Positions 51,161 to 59,898 of a DNA stretch of 64,000 bases are shown here, in pieces (the first letter of the stretch is position 1; every line of letters starts with the position of its first letter). A model generated the notes under the pieces. It made no database searches. It was not told where the DNA came from and saw nothing but the letters and a program-made list of their open reading frames with translations. The DNA is from CAZWVI01 sp964637165 (GTDB lineage: Bacteria > Planctomycetota > UBA1135): contig CAZWVI010000001.1 of the NCBI GenBank assembly GCA_964637165.1, positions 124,001 through 188,000 on the forward strand. The letters run 5' to 3'. The translations under genes were made by a program, and so were the position numbers.

Positions 51161-52495
51161 ATGGAAACAGCTGAAGCTCAAGGAATCGCCCCTGAAAATG
51201 TCCACGCAACTCTCAAGAATTGGATGTTGGTCGATGGTTATCCGGTAGTTTGTGATCTACAAGCTTCCAAAGGGTCAATTATGGTCGATTCGCGCTCCGG
51301 CAAGGAGTACCTCGACTTCTTCGGCTGCTTTGGTTCGACACCACTGGGTTGGAACCCAGACTGCTTATGCGACCCAGAATTCTTGGCTTATGCGCGCGAC
51401 GCAGTCATTAACAAGCCGGCTAACTCAGATATTTACACAACTGAAATGGCCGCCTTCGTTGAAGCTTTCGGCAAGCATCTTGCTCCCGAAGGTTACTCGC
51501 ACTTCTTCTTTATTGATGGTGGTGCTTTAGCAGTTGAGAATGCTCTTAAAGTGGCTTTTGATTGGAAGGTTCGCCGCAACCGTGCCAAAGGTGTTGATTC
51601 GGATGTTGGCCAAAAGGCTTTGCACTTCCGTCATGCTTTCCACGGTCGTTCTGGATACACCATGTCCTTGACCAATACCGACCCAGCTAAAGTTAACTAC
51701 TTTCCAAAGTTTGATTGGCCACGAGTCTCTTCACCGGCACTGCACTTTCCAATTAACGAAGAAAGCCTTGCCGCGGTACGTGATGCTGAAGCTACATCAT
51801 TGGCCGAGATTGACGCTGAATTCGCTAAGCACGGTGACGACATCGCTTGCATCATCATTGAGCCAATTCAAGCTGAAGGTGGCGACCGCCACTTTCGTCC
51901 GGAATTTATGCAAGCATTGCAGTCGCGTTGCGAACGTTACGACTGCTTGTTTATCTGCGATGAAGTGCAAACTGGTTTCTTTGCCAGTGGTAAAACTTGG
52001 TTGCATGAGTACCACGGTGTGCAGCCTGACGTAATTGTCTTTGGCAAGAAGTCGCAACAATGCGGGATTATTTGTGGCGCAAAAATTGACCTCGTACCTG
52101 ATAACGCCTTTGTTACATCAAGTCGTATTAATTCGACTTGGGGCGGCAACTTAGTTGACATGGTTCGCGCAACCCGCATTCTCGAAGAAGTTGTTGCAAA
52201 GGATTTGGTTAGCAATGCAGCCGAGCGCGGCGAGCAATGGCTCTCCGGAATGCATAAACTTGCTGAAGGGCACGCAATAGTTAGCAACGTTCGCGGGATT
52301 GGCTTGGTGATGGGTTTCGACCTGCCAGACCAAAGTTCACGCGACGCTTGTTTAAGTGGCATGATGGAAGCCGGCATGATTGGCTTGGCCTGTGGTGACC
52401 GCACCGTTCGCTTCCGTCCACACTTGGCAATTACTGCTGAAGATGTTGAGCTTTGTTTAGAGAAGACAGCAGTCGCTCTAAGCAAACTTGGGTAG
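51161..52495 (+). CDS. lat: L-lysine 6-transaminase
   Basis: A 444-residue class III PLP transaminase. The sequence matches L-lysine epsilon-aminotransferase: YLDFFGCFGSTPLGWNP, HFFFIDGGALAVENALKVAF, FRHAFHGRSGYTMSLTNT and CDEVQTGFFASGKTW. The PLP lysine lies at residue 296 or 297 in FGKKSQQCG. It moves the 6-amino group of lysine to 2-oxoglutarate, giving allysine. The open frame extends back to 51029 through rnpA, but ATG 51161 is where family sequence begins. The leader would be about 33 bases from the shared promoter. Its last 65 bases overlap the convergent 1211-residue gene. Confidence 0.92.
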   Translation: METAEAQGIAPENVHATLKNWMLVDGYPVVCDLQASKGSIMVDSRSGKEYLDFFGCFGSTPLGWNPDCLCDPEFLAYARDAVINKPANSDIYTTEMAAFVEAFGKHLAPEGYSHFFFIDGGALAVENALKVAFDWKVRRNRAKGVDSDVGQKALHFRHAFHGRSGYTMSLTNTDPAKVNYFPKFDWPRVSSPALHFPINEESLAAVRDAEATSLAEIDAEFAKHGDDIACIIIEPIQAEGGDRHFRPEFMQALQSRCERYDCLFICDEVQTGFFASGKTWLHEYHGVQPDVIVFGKKSQQCGIICGAKIDLVPDNAFVTSSRINSTWGGNLVDMVRATRILEEVVAKDLVSNAAERGEQWLSGMHKLAEGHAIVSNVRGIGLVMGFDLPDQSSRDACLSGMMEAGMIGLACGDRTVRFRPHLAITAEDVELCLEKTAVALSKLG

Positions 52496-55400
52496 GCTGG
52501 ATTTTCAGCCAAACATTAAGCACTGCTTCGGCGCCATCGTCGAGCAGTGCTTCGCGCATTAACTGGTGGGCTTCAGTTATTTGTGCGCTCTGATCACGCT
52601 TAATCGCGCTGTCAAGATGTGCAATGATGCGCGATAGCTCACGCTGACGCTTGGCTTCATCGGCAGCTTTTGATAAGTTTTTCCAGGCGGCACGTGCATT
52701 GCGCAAACTGCTCGATTTGTTTAATTCTTTTAATCGTTCCTGGCATAAATCTATCGCATTGCTTCCAGAAAATTGTTCGACTCCGAGCTGAAGCATTGCT
52801 TCGGCAAGCAGCGGATAGCCGCGCAATTCCTGTTCGCGCGCATCGATGATTAATTGATTGGCAATTGCGCCGATACGGATTTGTAATGAGCGGGCTTGTT
52901 GGACACTGGGGGCCCAGTCCGCATCTAATTCTGTCAATTTTGAGCAACTTTCCAAGGCTAATTTAAAGTCGCCGCGCGCCAGCGCTTGTTTAGCAATGCT
53001 TAAGTTTTCTGCGGCGGCAATAACTTCTCTAAGCATGCGCATTTCGACCAGATTGCTTAAGGCACCATCGAAGAATGTTTCGCCGTCGCCTTTGCTCCAG
53101 CCACGTCCGCGCCTTAATCCAGGATCACCTTCCCAGGCAACTTTGCCATCTACATCAAGCAATATGATGCGCGGCAAACCATAGCCGCGTGAACTTAGGT
53201 TGTAGTCTTTATAAGTTCGAAATGCGGCATCCATAGCGATGTCAACGCCGGGCATTGGATGTTCAGCTAAATAATTTTGCACATCTGTTAAGGAATGTTG
53301 GGCGCTGGCAACCACCACAACTTTTACCCCAAGTTCAGACCATTGTTCTGCAAGGTGTGCGTAATAGTCCGTTGTTGGAATTACCTCGTCCTGGAAAGGC
53401 GCCCAGAAAATTAGCGCGGCTGGCCGGCCACGCAATGATTCTAGAGAAAATTCCTCGCCTTGAATCAATTCCTTTAATTGAAGTGCCGGAGGAACAATTC
53501 CCGAAAAACTGCCGGTGGCGCGGACGATTTCATTGTTGGCAACTTTCGCCATAGCCAATTCGCGTTCGATACGCGCTGCCGGGTCATGGGGGTCCCGACT
53601 TAGCAGGCGAATGTCCTGATAGTATCCCTTGCCGGTGCCACAAATTAAGCCAAACCCGCCGCGCATGCTGTCGCGAGAGGGCATGGTTAGCGAGCGCATG
53701 TATTGGCCGTTTAGGTAAACGTCGAGAATTTTACCTACAACGTCGATGCGTAATTTTTGCCAACTTAAATCGAGGTCAACGGCGCGGTGATCACGTACGG
53801 TCCAACTGCCTCCATGCTGGGTGCTCACGTCCAGATAACCTTTAGGGTGCAAGACTACAGCATTAAAGTTTTGGCTATCTTTGCGGCCAAAGCATAGACC
53901 CACGAGCGACGATGAACTGTCGAAACGCAGGTCGGCTTCTAATGAGAAGTCCGAATCAAAAGTTACATCGCAACTTAGCTCTTGAGTTTGGAATTGCCCT
54001 TCCGAAGTGGCAATTGTTGCATCATTAACAATGTCTGCCTCAATCATTTTGCCGTAAGCGCGATAGCCGTCGCCGCCTGACCAACCGCTTAAATCTAATT
54101 CGTTGTAGGCAACTTTCCAGCGGGCTAATGACTTCCCAGTTTCGCGCGCGACCTCGGTATAAAGTTCAAGTGCTTCAGGCATCGAGAAGTTGGCCGATAG
54201 TCGTCGAGTAATCTCCAAGGCCATCAAGGGCATATTCGAATTGCGATAGGATTTGGCCAAAGCCATGCCAGAAACTTGCACTTGCCCCTTTAGCTTGTCA
54301 TGCCGCCTAAATAGCGGATCCAGTTTGCGGACTTTTTCTTGTGCTAGGGGATATCGTTGATCATCTTTGGCAAGACCACGCAATTCAAGTTCGCGCGCGA
54401 ATTGTAAAAAGAGCGCCAAGGCACGGTCGTATTCTTTGTTGGATTCAAGCGCTTTAGCTAACTTCCAAATAACCTCGGGATCTTCCGACATATGCAGGTA
54501 AGCCTCCTCATAAAAATTAACGGCTTGCTCATCTTCGCCACGCTGAGCGGCAATATCTCCATAATCCAAATTCGATTTTCCAGATTTCTTTTTGCCTAAC
54601 TGAACATCTTTTAAGTTGAGAATCCAGTCATGCCACAATTCATTTAGTGCATCGATATCCTTGACAGTTGAAAGTTGGTTGTCCTTTAAAACAATTTCTT
54701 CAAAATGCTCAACTGGCTTGCTGCGACCGGCAGCACCTGACAAGTAATATTCATGTAAGGCCTCTCGGTAGATTGGAGTTCCAGTCTCTTTGTCTCTAAA
54801 GTTGTAAAGAAAATAAACAACTCCCCAAGTCGGGGCATACCATGGAGGGCCCCAGCGGTAATCACCATTAACAATTATGCGAAATGTTGGTGCTCCTTCA
54901 GGAGTGGTCCAATTGCCTTCAGCATCTGGGACGGCATCGCGACCACTGGCCATCCAACCCTTCTCCATGCGATTGGCTAAGGGAAATAGTCGGTGATTAG
55001 GAACTTGATTCCAGCGTACCGAACCGTTTGAAAGAATTGTCGTGCCCTCAAAAAATGATGCGTAGGCTTCATTCAACCAGCCTGGGACACCACCCTTGCC
55101 AGTTAGGGAAACGAACTGGTGTGCGGCCTCGTGGAACAGAGTTCCGTACATCTCGCGAATACTTTCCTTGCCGGTACTTCCGCCAATATATGTTTGAACC
55201 GATGAACCATTGAAAAAGCCGCCCGTCCAATCGTTTTCCGGAAGGCCGTTTTTTTCTAAGTATTCATCGCGGTCTTTAAAAACTAATACGTCAATTTTGG
55301 GAGTTGGATCACCATCTTCTTTATATTTAAAGAATTTGCGATAGGCTTGATTCATTTGCTCCATGGCGATTGGAGCGGTTTTGTAAACCATATAAGAAGC

Positions 55401-56066
55401 ATCAGTGCGATAACGATAGTTAGTGGTCTCGGCTTCGAAGGCGGTCTCCCAAGTGTTGTGACTAGCCTCAAGCTCTGCAATAGTTTCGGCATCGACACCG
55501 GCTGCTGGATCTTCAGCGCCACCGTAAATGTCTTCGACAGCCACATCTTTTCCACCGTTGCGGCGAACCGAGCGAATCGCTGCCCGTGCGGTGCGACTTA
55601 AAGGATCGACGGTTAAAACTTCTTGGTAAAGTTCAAGCGCCGAATGTAAGCGTCCCTTTTTGCGATGCTCCTTGGCGAGTTGCATTAATCCATCAACATA
55701 GTCGTTGCTTAGTTTCTGGAACTCTTCAGCGCGTGCATCTAATAGCAGAAGTTTTTCTAAGTGTTGTTTGCGGTCTTTTTTCGACACCGGTGATTTGTCA
55801 GCGGCGTCAACCACTGTTAGCCAGCGATGCATTGCCCAAACTGCTGAATCAATATCACCTTGTTGAAGGCAAACGTTGATTAAAAGTTTGAGCGCAGCTA
55901 AATGTTGGTAATCTCGCTCTAGGGCCTTTTCAACAGCCGACCGGGCTGCGGAAAAATCTTGCTGTTCCAAGTGCCGGTTGGCAGTTGCTAAATATTTATC
56001 GATGAAGGGATTGTCCCCACCGGGCACGCTGCACAAGGCTAGGGCCAAGCCAAGGAACCATTTCAT
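52431..56066 (-). CDS. Large secreted TPR/gluzincin/LamG-like/redoxin protein
   Basis: A 1211-residue secreted protein with signal peptide MKWFLGLALALCSVPGG. In order: TPR-like helices (about 25-165), a gluzincin-type peptidase domain (about 210-480) with HEAAH near residue 313 and a following NEAYASFFEG glutamate, a helical region with more TPRs (about 490-640), a concanavalin-like domain resembling 3-keto-disaccharide hydrolases (about 670-825), a thioredoxin/AhpC-like domain (about 870-1000) and a C-terminal helical tail. The redoxin segment reads LIFWAPFQDEVIPTTDYY, with no CxxC, so thiol chemistry is not expected there. The zinc site looks intact. Function unknown; planctomycete proteins with such mixtures are common. 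Last gene of the operon, overlapping lat by 65 bases. Confidence 0.8.
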   Translation of the reverse strand: MKWFLGLALALCSVPGGDNPFIDKYLATANRHLEQQDFSAARSAVEKALERDYQHLAALKLLINVCLQQGDIDSAVWAMHRWLTVVDAADKSPVSKKDRKQHLEKLLLLDARAEEFQKLSNDYVDGLMQLAKEHRKKGRLHSALELYQEVLTVDPLSRTARAAIRSVRRNGGKDVAVEDIYGGAEDPAAGVDAETIAELEASHNTWETAFEAETTNYRYRTDASYMVYKTAPIAMEQMNQAYRKFFKYKEDGDPTPKIDVLVFKDRDEYLEKNGLPENDWTGGFFNGSSVQTYIGGSTGKESIREMYGTLFHEAAHQFVSLTGKGGVPGWLNEAYASFFEGTTILSNGSVRWNQVPNHRLFPLANRMEKGWMASGRDAVPDAEGNWTTPEGAPTFRIIVNGDYRWGPPWYAPTWGVVYFLYNFRDKETGTPIYREALHEYYLSGAAGRSKPVEHFEEIVLKDNQLSTVKDIDALNELWHDWILNLKDVQLGKKKSGKSNLDYGDIAAQRGEDEQAVNFYEEAYLHMSEDPEVIWKLAKALESNKEYDRALALFLQFARELELRGLAKDDQRYPLAQEKVRKLDPLFRRHDKLKGQVQVSGMALAKSYRNSNMPLMALEITRRLSANFSMPEALELYTEVARETGKSLARWKVAYNELDLSGWSGGDGYRAYGKMIEADIVNDATIATSEGQFQTQELSCDVTFDSDFSLEADLRFDSSSSLVGLCFGRKDSQNFNAVVLHPKGYLDVSTQHGGSWTVRDHRAVDLDLSWQKLRIDVVGKILDVYLNGQYMRSLTMPSRDSMRGGFGLICGTGKGYYQDIRLLSRDPHDPAARIERELAMAKVANNEIVRATGSFSGIVPPALQLKELIQGEEFSLESLRGRPAALIFWAPFQDEVIPTTDYYAHLAEQWSELGVKVVVVASAQHSLTDVQNYLAEHPMPGVDIAMDAAFRTYKDYNLSSRGYGLPRIILLDVDGKVAWEGDPGLRRGRGWSKGDGETFFDGALSNLVEMRMLREVIAAAENLSIAKQALARGDFKLALESCSKLTELDADWAPSVQQARSLQIRIGAIANQLIIDAREQELRGYPLLAEAMLQLGVEQFSGSNAIDLCQERLKELNKSSSLRNARAAWKNLSKAADEAKRQRELSRIIAHLDSAIKRDQSAQITEAHQLMREALLDDGAEAVLNVWLKIQPTQVCLERLLSSLNKAQHLQQ

Positions 56067-57100
56067 AACTCGCTCACCTGGCGGCGCCGAAGTTGCCCAC
56101 AGGCCGCGTCAGTGGCACCGCCCAAGCTACGCCGAAGAGTTGTTGAAATACCAGCGTCCTTGGTGATTTGGGCGAATGCTTGACAGTTTCCATTGCTGGG
56201 GCGCATGTAATTAAATTCATCAACTTGGTTGTAGGGAATAAGATTGAGGTGACAACGTCGTCCGCGCAAAATGTTGGCTAGCTGGCGCGCATCGTCTTCC
56301 GAGTCGTTGACATCGCCGAGTAATACGTATTCAACAGTGTATTCGCGATGGTTACTGGCAAATAGTTGATCGGCCTCGTCTAAAGTCTCACGAACACTTC
56401 GTTTGGGGATTCCCGGCACGAGTTCTTGGCGCAAGTTGTCGTTAGCGGCGTGCAATGAAATCGCCACGTTGATTTGTTTACCCCAAGTGGCAATCGTGTT
56501 CAAGGCTTTGGGTGGAGCAACAGTCGAAAGAGTTATGCGGCGTGCCGCCATGTTGGCGCCTTTGGGGTCTATTAAGACATTCAATGAGTTCAATACTGCG
56601 TTCAAATTTAAACCCACCTCACCCATTCCCATAATTACAACGCGACCAAAATCACCGCATTCTTTTTGTAGCCACAAGACCTGCTCTAGGATTTCAGCGC
56701 AGCTCAAATTTCTCTCAAGGCCCTCAGCGCCACTTGCACAAAAAGTACAGGCGACCGGACAACCGACTTGAGTACTAAGACAAATAGTATTTCCTTTAGT
56801 GCCCGGCATGCTAACCGCCTCAACTAAGGCTCCGTCGGGGTATTGAATTAACAACTTTTGCGCACCGTCTGATGAGCTAGAAATCTTTTCTACACTAGAA
56901 CTAAGTAGCGGAGATTCTTGTGCAAGCTTTTCGCGCAAAGTAACCGGTAAGTCGGTCATGTCATTCCAGTCACAAACGCCACGTTGAAAAATCCAGCGAC
57001 TTGCGATGTCGGCATGAAAGGCCTTGCCGTCATTGGCTACAAACCAGTCGCGCCAATCAGCAATCGCGAAAGCAAGTAGTGGTAGTGGCTTTATGTCCAT
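56063..57100 (-). CDS. rlmN: RlmN/Cfr-type radical SAM rRNA methyltransferase
   Basis: A 345-residue radical SAM enzyme. The cluster motif CPVACTFCASG and a C-terminal cysteine in GGATDAACGQL are both in place, along with VVIMGMGEVGLNLNAV. RlmN methylates C2 of adenine 2503 in 23S rRNA and A37 in some tRNAs. The short C-terminus and lack of resistance features argue against Cfr. It overlaps the large secreted-protein gene by four bases and follows the DHH gene by five, in a minus-strand operon. Confidence 0.92.
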   Translation of the reverse strand: MDIKPLPLLAFAIADWRDWFVANDGKAFHADIASRWIFQRGVCDWNDMTDLPVTLREKLAQESPLLSSSVEKISSSSDGAQKLLIQYPDGALVEAVSMPGTKGNTICLSTQVGCPVACTFCASGAEGLERNLSCAEILEQVLWLQKECGDFGRVVIMGMGEVGLNLNAVLNSLNVLIDPKGANMAARRITLSTVAPPKALNTIATWGKQINVAISLHAANDNLRQELVPGIPKRSVRETLDEADQLFASNHREYTVEYVLLGDVNDSEDDARQLANILRGRRCHLNLIPYNQVDEFNYMRPSNGNCQAFAQITKDAGISTTLRRSLGGATDAACGQLRRRQVSEL

Positions 57101-57105
57101 GAAAG

Positions 57106-58047
57106 CTATTTGCTCTGTTCGGTTAGGCCAGCCACAATGCCAAAGATTTCATGTGCCCATTCCATGGCAATTTCTTGACTAGGTGGATTGCATCCGCCTA
57201 CTCCTTGGTGACCACCACCATCATATTTTTCAAGCAGGTGGCCAAGGTGAATGTCATCATTCGGTCGGTTCCACGGGTTGCTGGCCGCAGTAATGTGGAC
57301 TCCAGCACGAGTCGGAATAACCGTAATCGCATAATTTATTTCTGGATATAAATAGAACGGGGCAAATCGTTCACGGCGAATTTTCTTGGAAGTTAAATCG
57401 GCGATCAGGGCAGTGGGAGTTTGATCCATGATGTTCGCTGGGAAATTTTCGATAGCGTTGTCACGATTGCGTTCCGCGCGACGGCAACATTTGGCAACTA
57501 AAGGATGGGCGGCAATGTCAATTAACGGTTGGTCGCGCATCATTTCAACTAGGTGGTCGTTATAGCCATAGTTTGGGGCGCAGGTTAGTGAGCGCATGAC
57601 TTGCAAGGCCGGTTCATTTCCAAACAAAACTTGTTTAGCACAGGTGAATGCTGCTGAGTCAATGATGTTAGACCACTTTTCTAGTTCACTAAAATGGCTA
57701 GGTGCGTCCCAATTCCAATACTTTTTGGCATGACGCAAAATAATCGGCGGGCAGGATGGTGACTCTGGGTCGAAGGCCATGAACTCATTTTCTTGCCAAG
57801 CTTCGCGTTGCGCCGCCTTTAAGAAAGTAGTCGGGTGATGGTCAAACCAGTATTTGGCGCGTTGATGAAAATGGAAGTCAACCACAGCAAAATCCATGCC
57901 CGCGGCAAAGTTATCCCAATCAAGCTTGTTGTCAAAGTTGACGCCAGACCAGTCAACGTGGGATTCCCCACGCGCCTCGCTTAGGGCACGTGTCAGAATG
58001 GCGGCCGCTGCCATTCCATCAAAGTCTCGGTGGTAGAAGATTCTCAA
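57106..58047 (-). CDS. DHH-family phosphoesterase
   Basis: A 313-residue DHH superfamily protein. Metal motifs: YHRDFDGMAAAAIL at the start, VVDFHFHQRAKYWFDHHPTT, and the DHHA1-like end GGGHQGVGGCN. In place of the usual DHH the middle motif reads FDHHP. It may hydrolyse short oligonucleotides, pAp or polyphosphate; a nanoRNase or exopolyphosphatase role is not distinguishable. It overlaps the upstream M1-like gene by four bases. Confidence 0.82.
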   Translation of the reverse strand: MRIFYHRDFDGMAAAAILTRALSEARGESHVDWSGVNFDNKLDWDNFAAGMDFAVVDFHFHQRAKYWFDHHPTTFLKAAQREAWQENEFMAFDPESPSCPPIILRHAKKYWNWDAPSHFSELEKWSNIIDSAAFTCAKQVLFGNEPALQVMRSLTCAPNYGYNDHLVEMMRDQPLIDIAAHPLVAKCCRRAERNRDNAIENFPANIMDQTPTALIADLTSKKIRRERFAPFYLYPEINYAITVIPTRAGVHITAASNPWNRPNDDIHLGHLLEKYDGGGHQGVGGCNPPSQEIAMEWAHEIFGIVAGLTEQSK

Positions 58048-59831
58048 AGTTTACTTATGGTAGGAGGAGTTTCGCGTCCGTAAATATATCGTCGGAAGAA
58101 TTCTTCCCAAGATGTATTGGTGCGCGTTTCAAGAGCTTGACGCAGGACTTCAGTCGTCCAGTGGCGTTGTTCGCGCAACATTTGGTTGAGCACGGCGTCA
58201 AGTTGGGATTGGCCCGCTAGTTGTTGAATAGCTAGCCAGGTAAGTGGGCCACGTGAAAGTAGTCGCTGCGGACCCTGTAAATCAGAATTGTCAATTAAGC
58301 TGAGCGGTTGCGCTAATGGCCCAGCAATAGTTTCGCGTTCTAACCAACTGCGGTGCAAGTTGTCAGCCAAATCAAATTCGTCAGCACTTTGTAAAAGACG
58401 CAGTGCCGCAAACTCGGCCAAGGAGCTTTCTAAAAATGCCGTGGCACTGCCAACACCTTTAAGTTTAAGGCCAAATAGGCGCGCGCCAATTAATTCAGCT
58501 AAGGCAACTTGTCGGTTGGTGTTCTTGTAATGGCCATCGAGTGGCGCTTGCAGCCAATCCTCGGATTCATCAAAAAGTAACAAACCGGGCAACATCCGAT
58601 TACCACAGTTTGGGAAACTAGCAATTTGCCAATTAACTTGATGAGCGGGCAACCAATCTCGTAATGCATGCTCAAGTTTAGTTAAGAATTCTAAGTATTC
58701 TTTGGCTTTGTGGGCGCGCGCGCCGGCTCGTAACCACAACGGGTAATGCAGTTCTTTGTTTGGGTGGAAAGAGCCAACCAAGAAGAATGGCCACCCATTG
58801 CCAGCGGGGTTTGTTGGGAATTGATAAACACGTGTAGCTGTTTCAGCATCTAGTTCAAGGCTCTCAGCGGCTAGTGAGCTAAGCACGCGATCAGCGCCAC
58901 GTGCGCGCACCTTGAGCCGCCATGCTGGTGATTCAAAAAAAGCGCGAGGCGTTCTTGTCGGTTGGTCAAGAACTGGCATGGCCAACCATACCGGGTCAAG
59001 AAATGCCGCGCTTAAATGCGAATGCCAAATGCCAAAAACCGGGCCGTCGGGAATACTAGAGCCTTCGGCAGTGCTCAGTGCCGGGAGTTCATAGGTAAAC
59101 TCGCAGTGGCCATCGATAAGTGCCACGGTTTGAGTTAATCCGGTCGGTAATTGCCAATCAAGAGCATTCTTGTCGGTTAAAGATGCACGCAAACTATTGC
59201 TAGCTGTAAATGAAATCGTCACCTCGATTTTATCTTTGGCGCCATTCACAATTTCAACATAACAATCAAAGAAGCCTATTGAAGGAACAACTTCAGCTTT
59301 TGGACCTAAACCTTTGCTGGTATCTAGGTCTACCGGTGGTGTCGGCCGCCACCTAAGTGGTGGGTGAAATTTCATCAAGCAGTTAACTGCTTCACCGTAA
59401 CTTTCAGCCGGTCCTTCCCAGGAGGCAAGAATTAAGCTGTCGAGCTCCAACAAAATATATTCGACAGCAGCACGTTCACGACCGTTTTGGGTAAAAGAAA
59501 TTTGATTGCCAAAGGCTTTACCTTCAGCCCAAGTGCCACTCCAAGGAACAATCTGGTGTTCATAGGATTGAAGCAGTGGTGCCCACTTTCGTTGGCGCAA
59601 ATCTTTTGCGATTGAATCTCCCCGCGCTCCGGCATCGGCCAAAGCAATGTGTGCAATACTAATGCGCGCATCACCAGTTTTGTCCTGTGCAATCCATTCT
59701 TTTCCGGTTCCACCAACTCGTTCAAAAGCACTAAAGCCGTTGGGTAGCTTTAATTCAAATGGAATGTCAGCTGGTTCAGCTTGTAGAGCAAGCAGAGCTG
59801 GGGCAAGCAAGGACAGGGAAAGCGGAAGCAT
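58044..59831 (-). CDS. Secreted M1-like protein lacking the zinc motif
   Basis: A 595-residue protein with signal peptide MLPLSLSLLAPALLALQAEP. Weak resemblance to M1 aminopeptidases: a beta-rich first half, and near residue 440 the segment VALAELIGARLFGLKLKG, then FLESSLAEFAALRLLQ, placed like HExxHxWxG and WLNEGFA, with both histidines replaced. The C-terminal LETRTNTSWEEFFRRYIYGRE matches the helical M1 tail. A non-enzymatic binding role is likely. No close family can be named. First gene of a four-gene operon (DHH, rlmN, large secreted protein). Confidence 0.6.
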   Translation of the reverse strand: MLPLSLSLLAPALLALQAEPADIPFELKLPNGFSAFERVGGTGKEWIAQDKTGDARISIAHIALADAGARGDSIAKDLRQRKWAPLLQSYEHQIVPWSGTWAEGKAFGNQISFTQNGRERAAVEYILLELDSLILASWEGPAESYGEAVNCLMKFHPPLRWRPTPPVDLDTSKGLGPKAEVVPSIGFFDCYVEIVNGAKDKIEVTISFTASNSLRASLTDKNALDWQLPTGLTQTVALIDGHCEFTYELPALSTAEGSSIPDGPVFGIWHSHLSAAFLDPVWLAMPVLDQPTRTPRAFFESPAWRLKVRARGADRVLSSLAAESLELDAETATRVYQFPTNPAGNGWPFFLVGSFHPNKELHYPLWLRAGARAHKAKEYLEFLTKLEHALRDWLPAHQVNWQIASFPNCGNRMLPGLLLFDESEDWLQAPLDGHYKNTNRQVALAELIGARLFGLKLKGVGSATAFLESSLAEFAALRLLQSADEFDLADNLHRSWLERETIAGPLAQPLSLIDNSDLQGPQRLLSRGPLTWLAIQQLAGQSQLDAVLNQMLREQRHWTTEVLRQALETRTNTSWEEFFRRYIYGRETPPTISKL

Positions 59832-59898
59832 GGAGGCAGTGGCACGTGAATAGTGCTTGCTTATTTTAGCGGCCGTTGGACCTCAAGTATCCGGCTTA

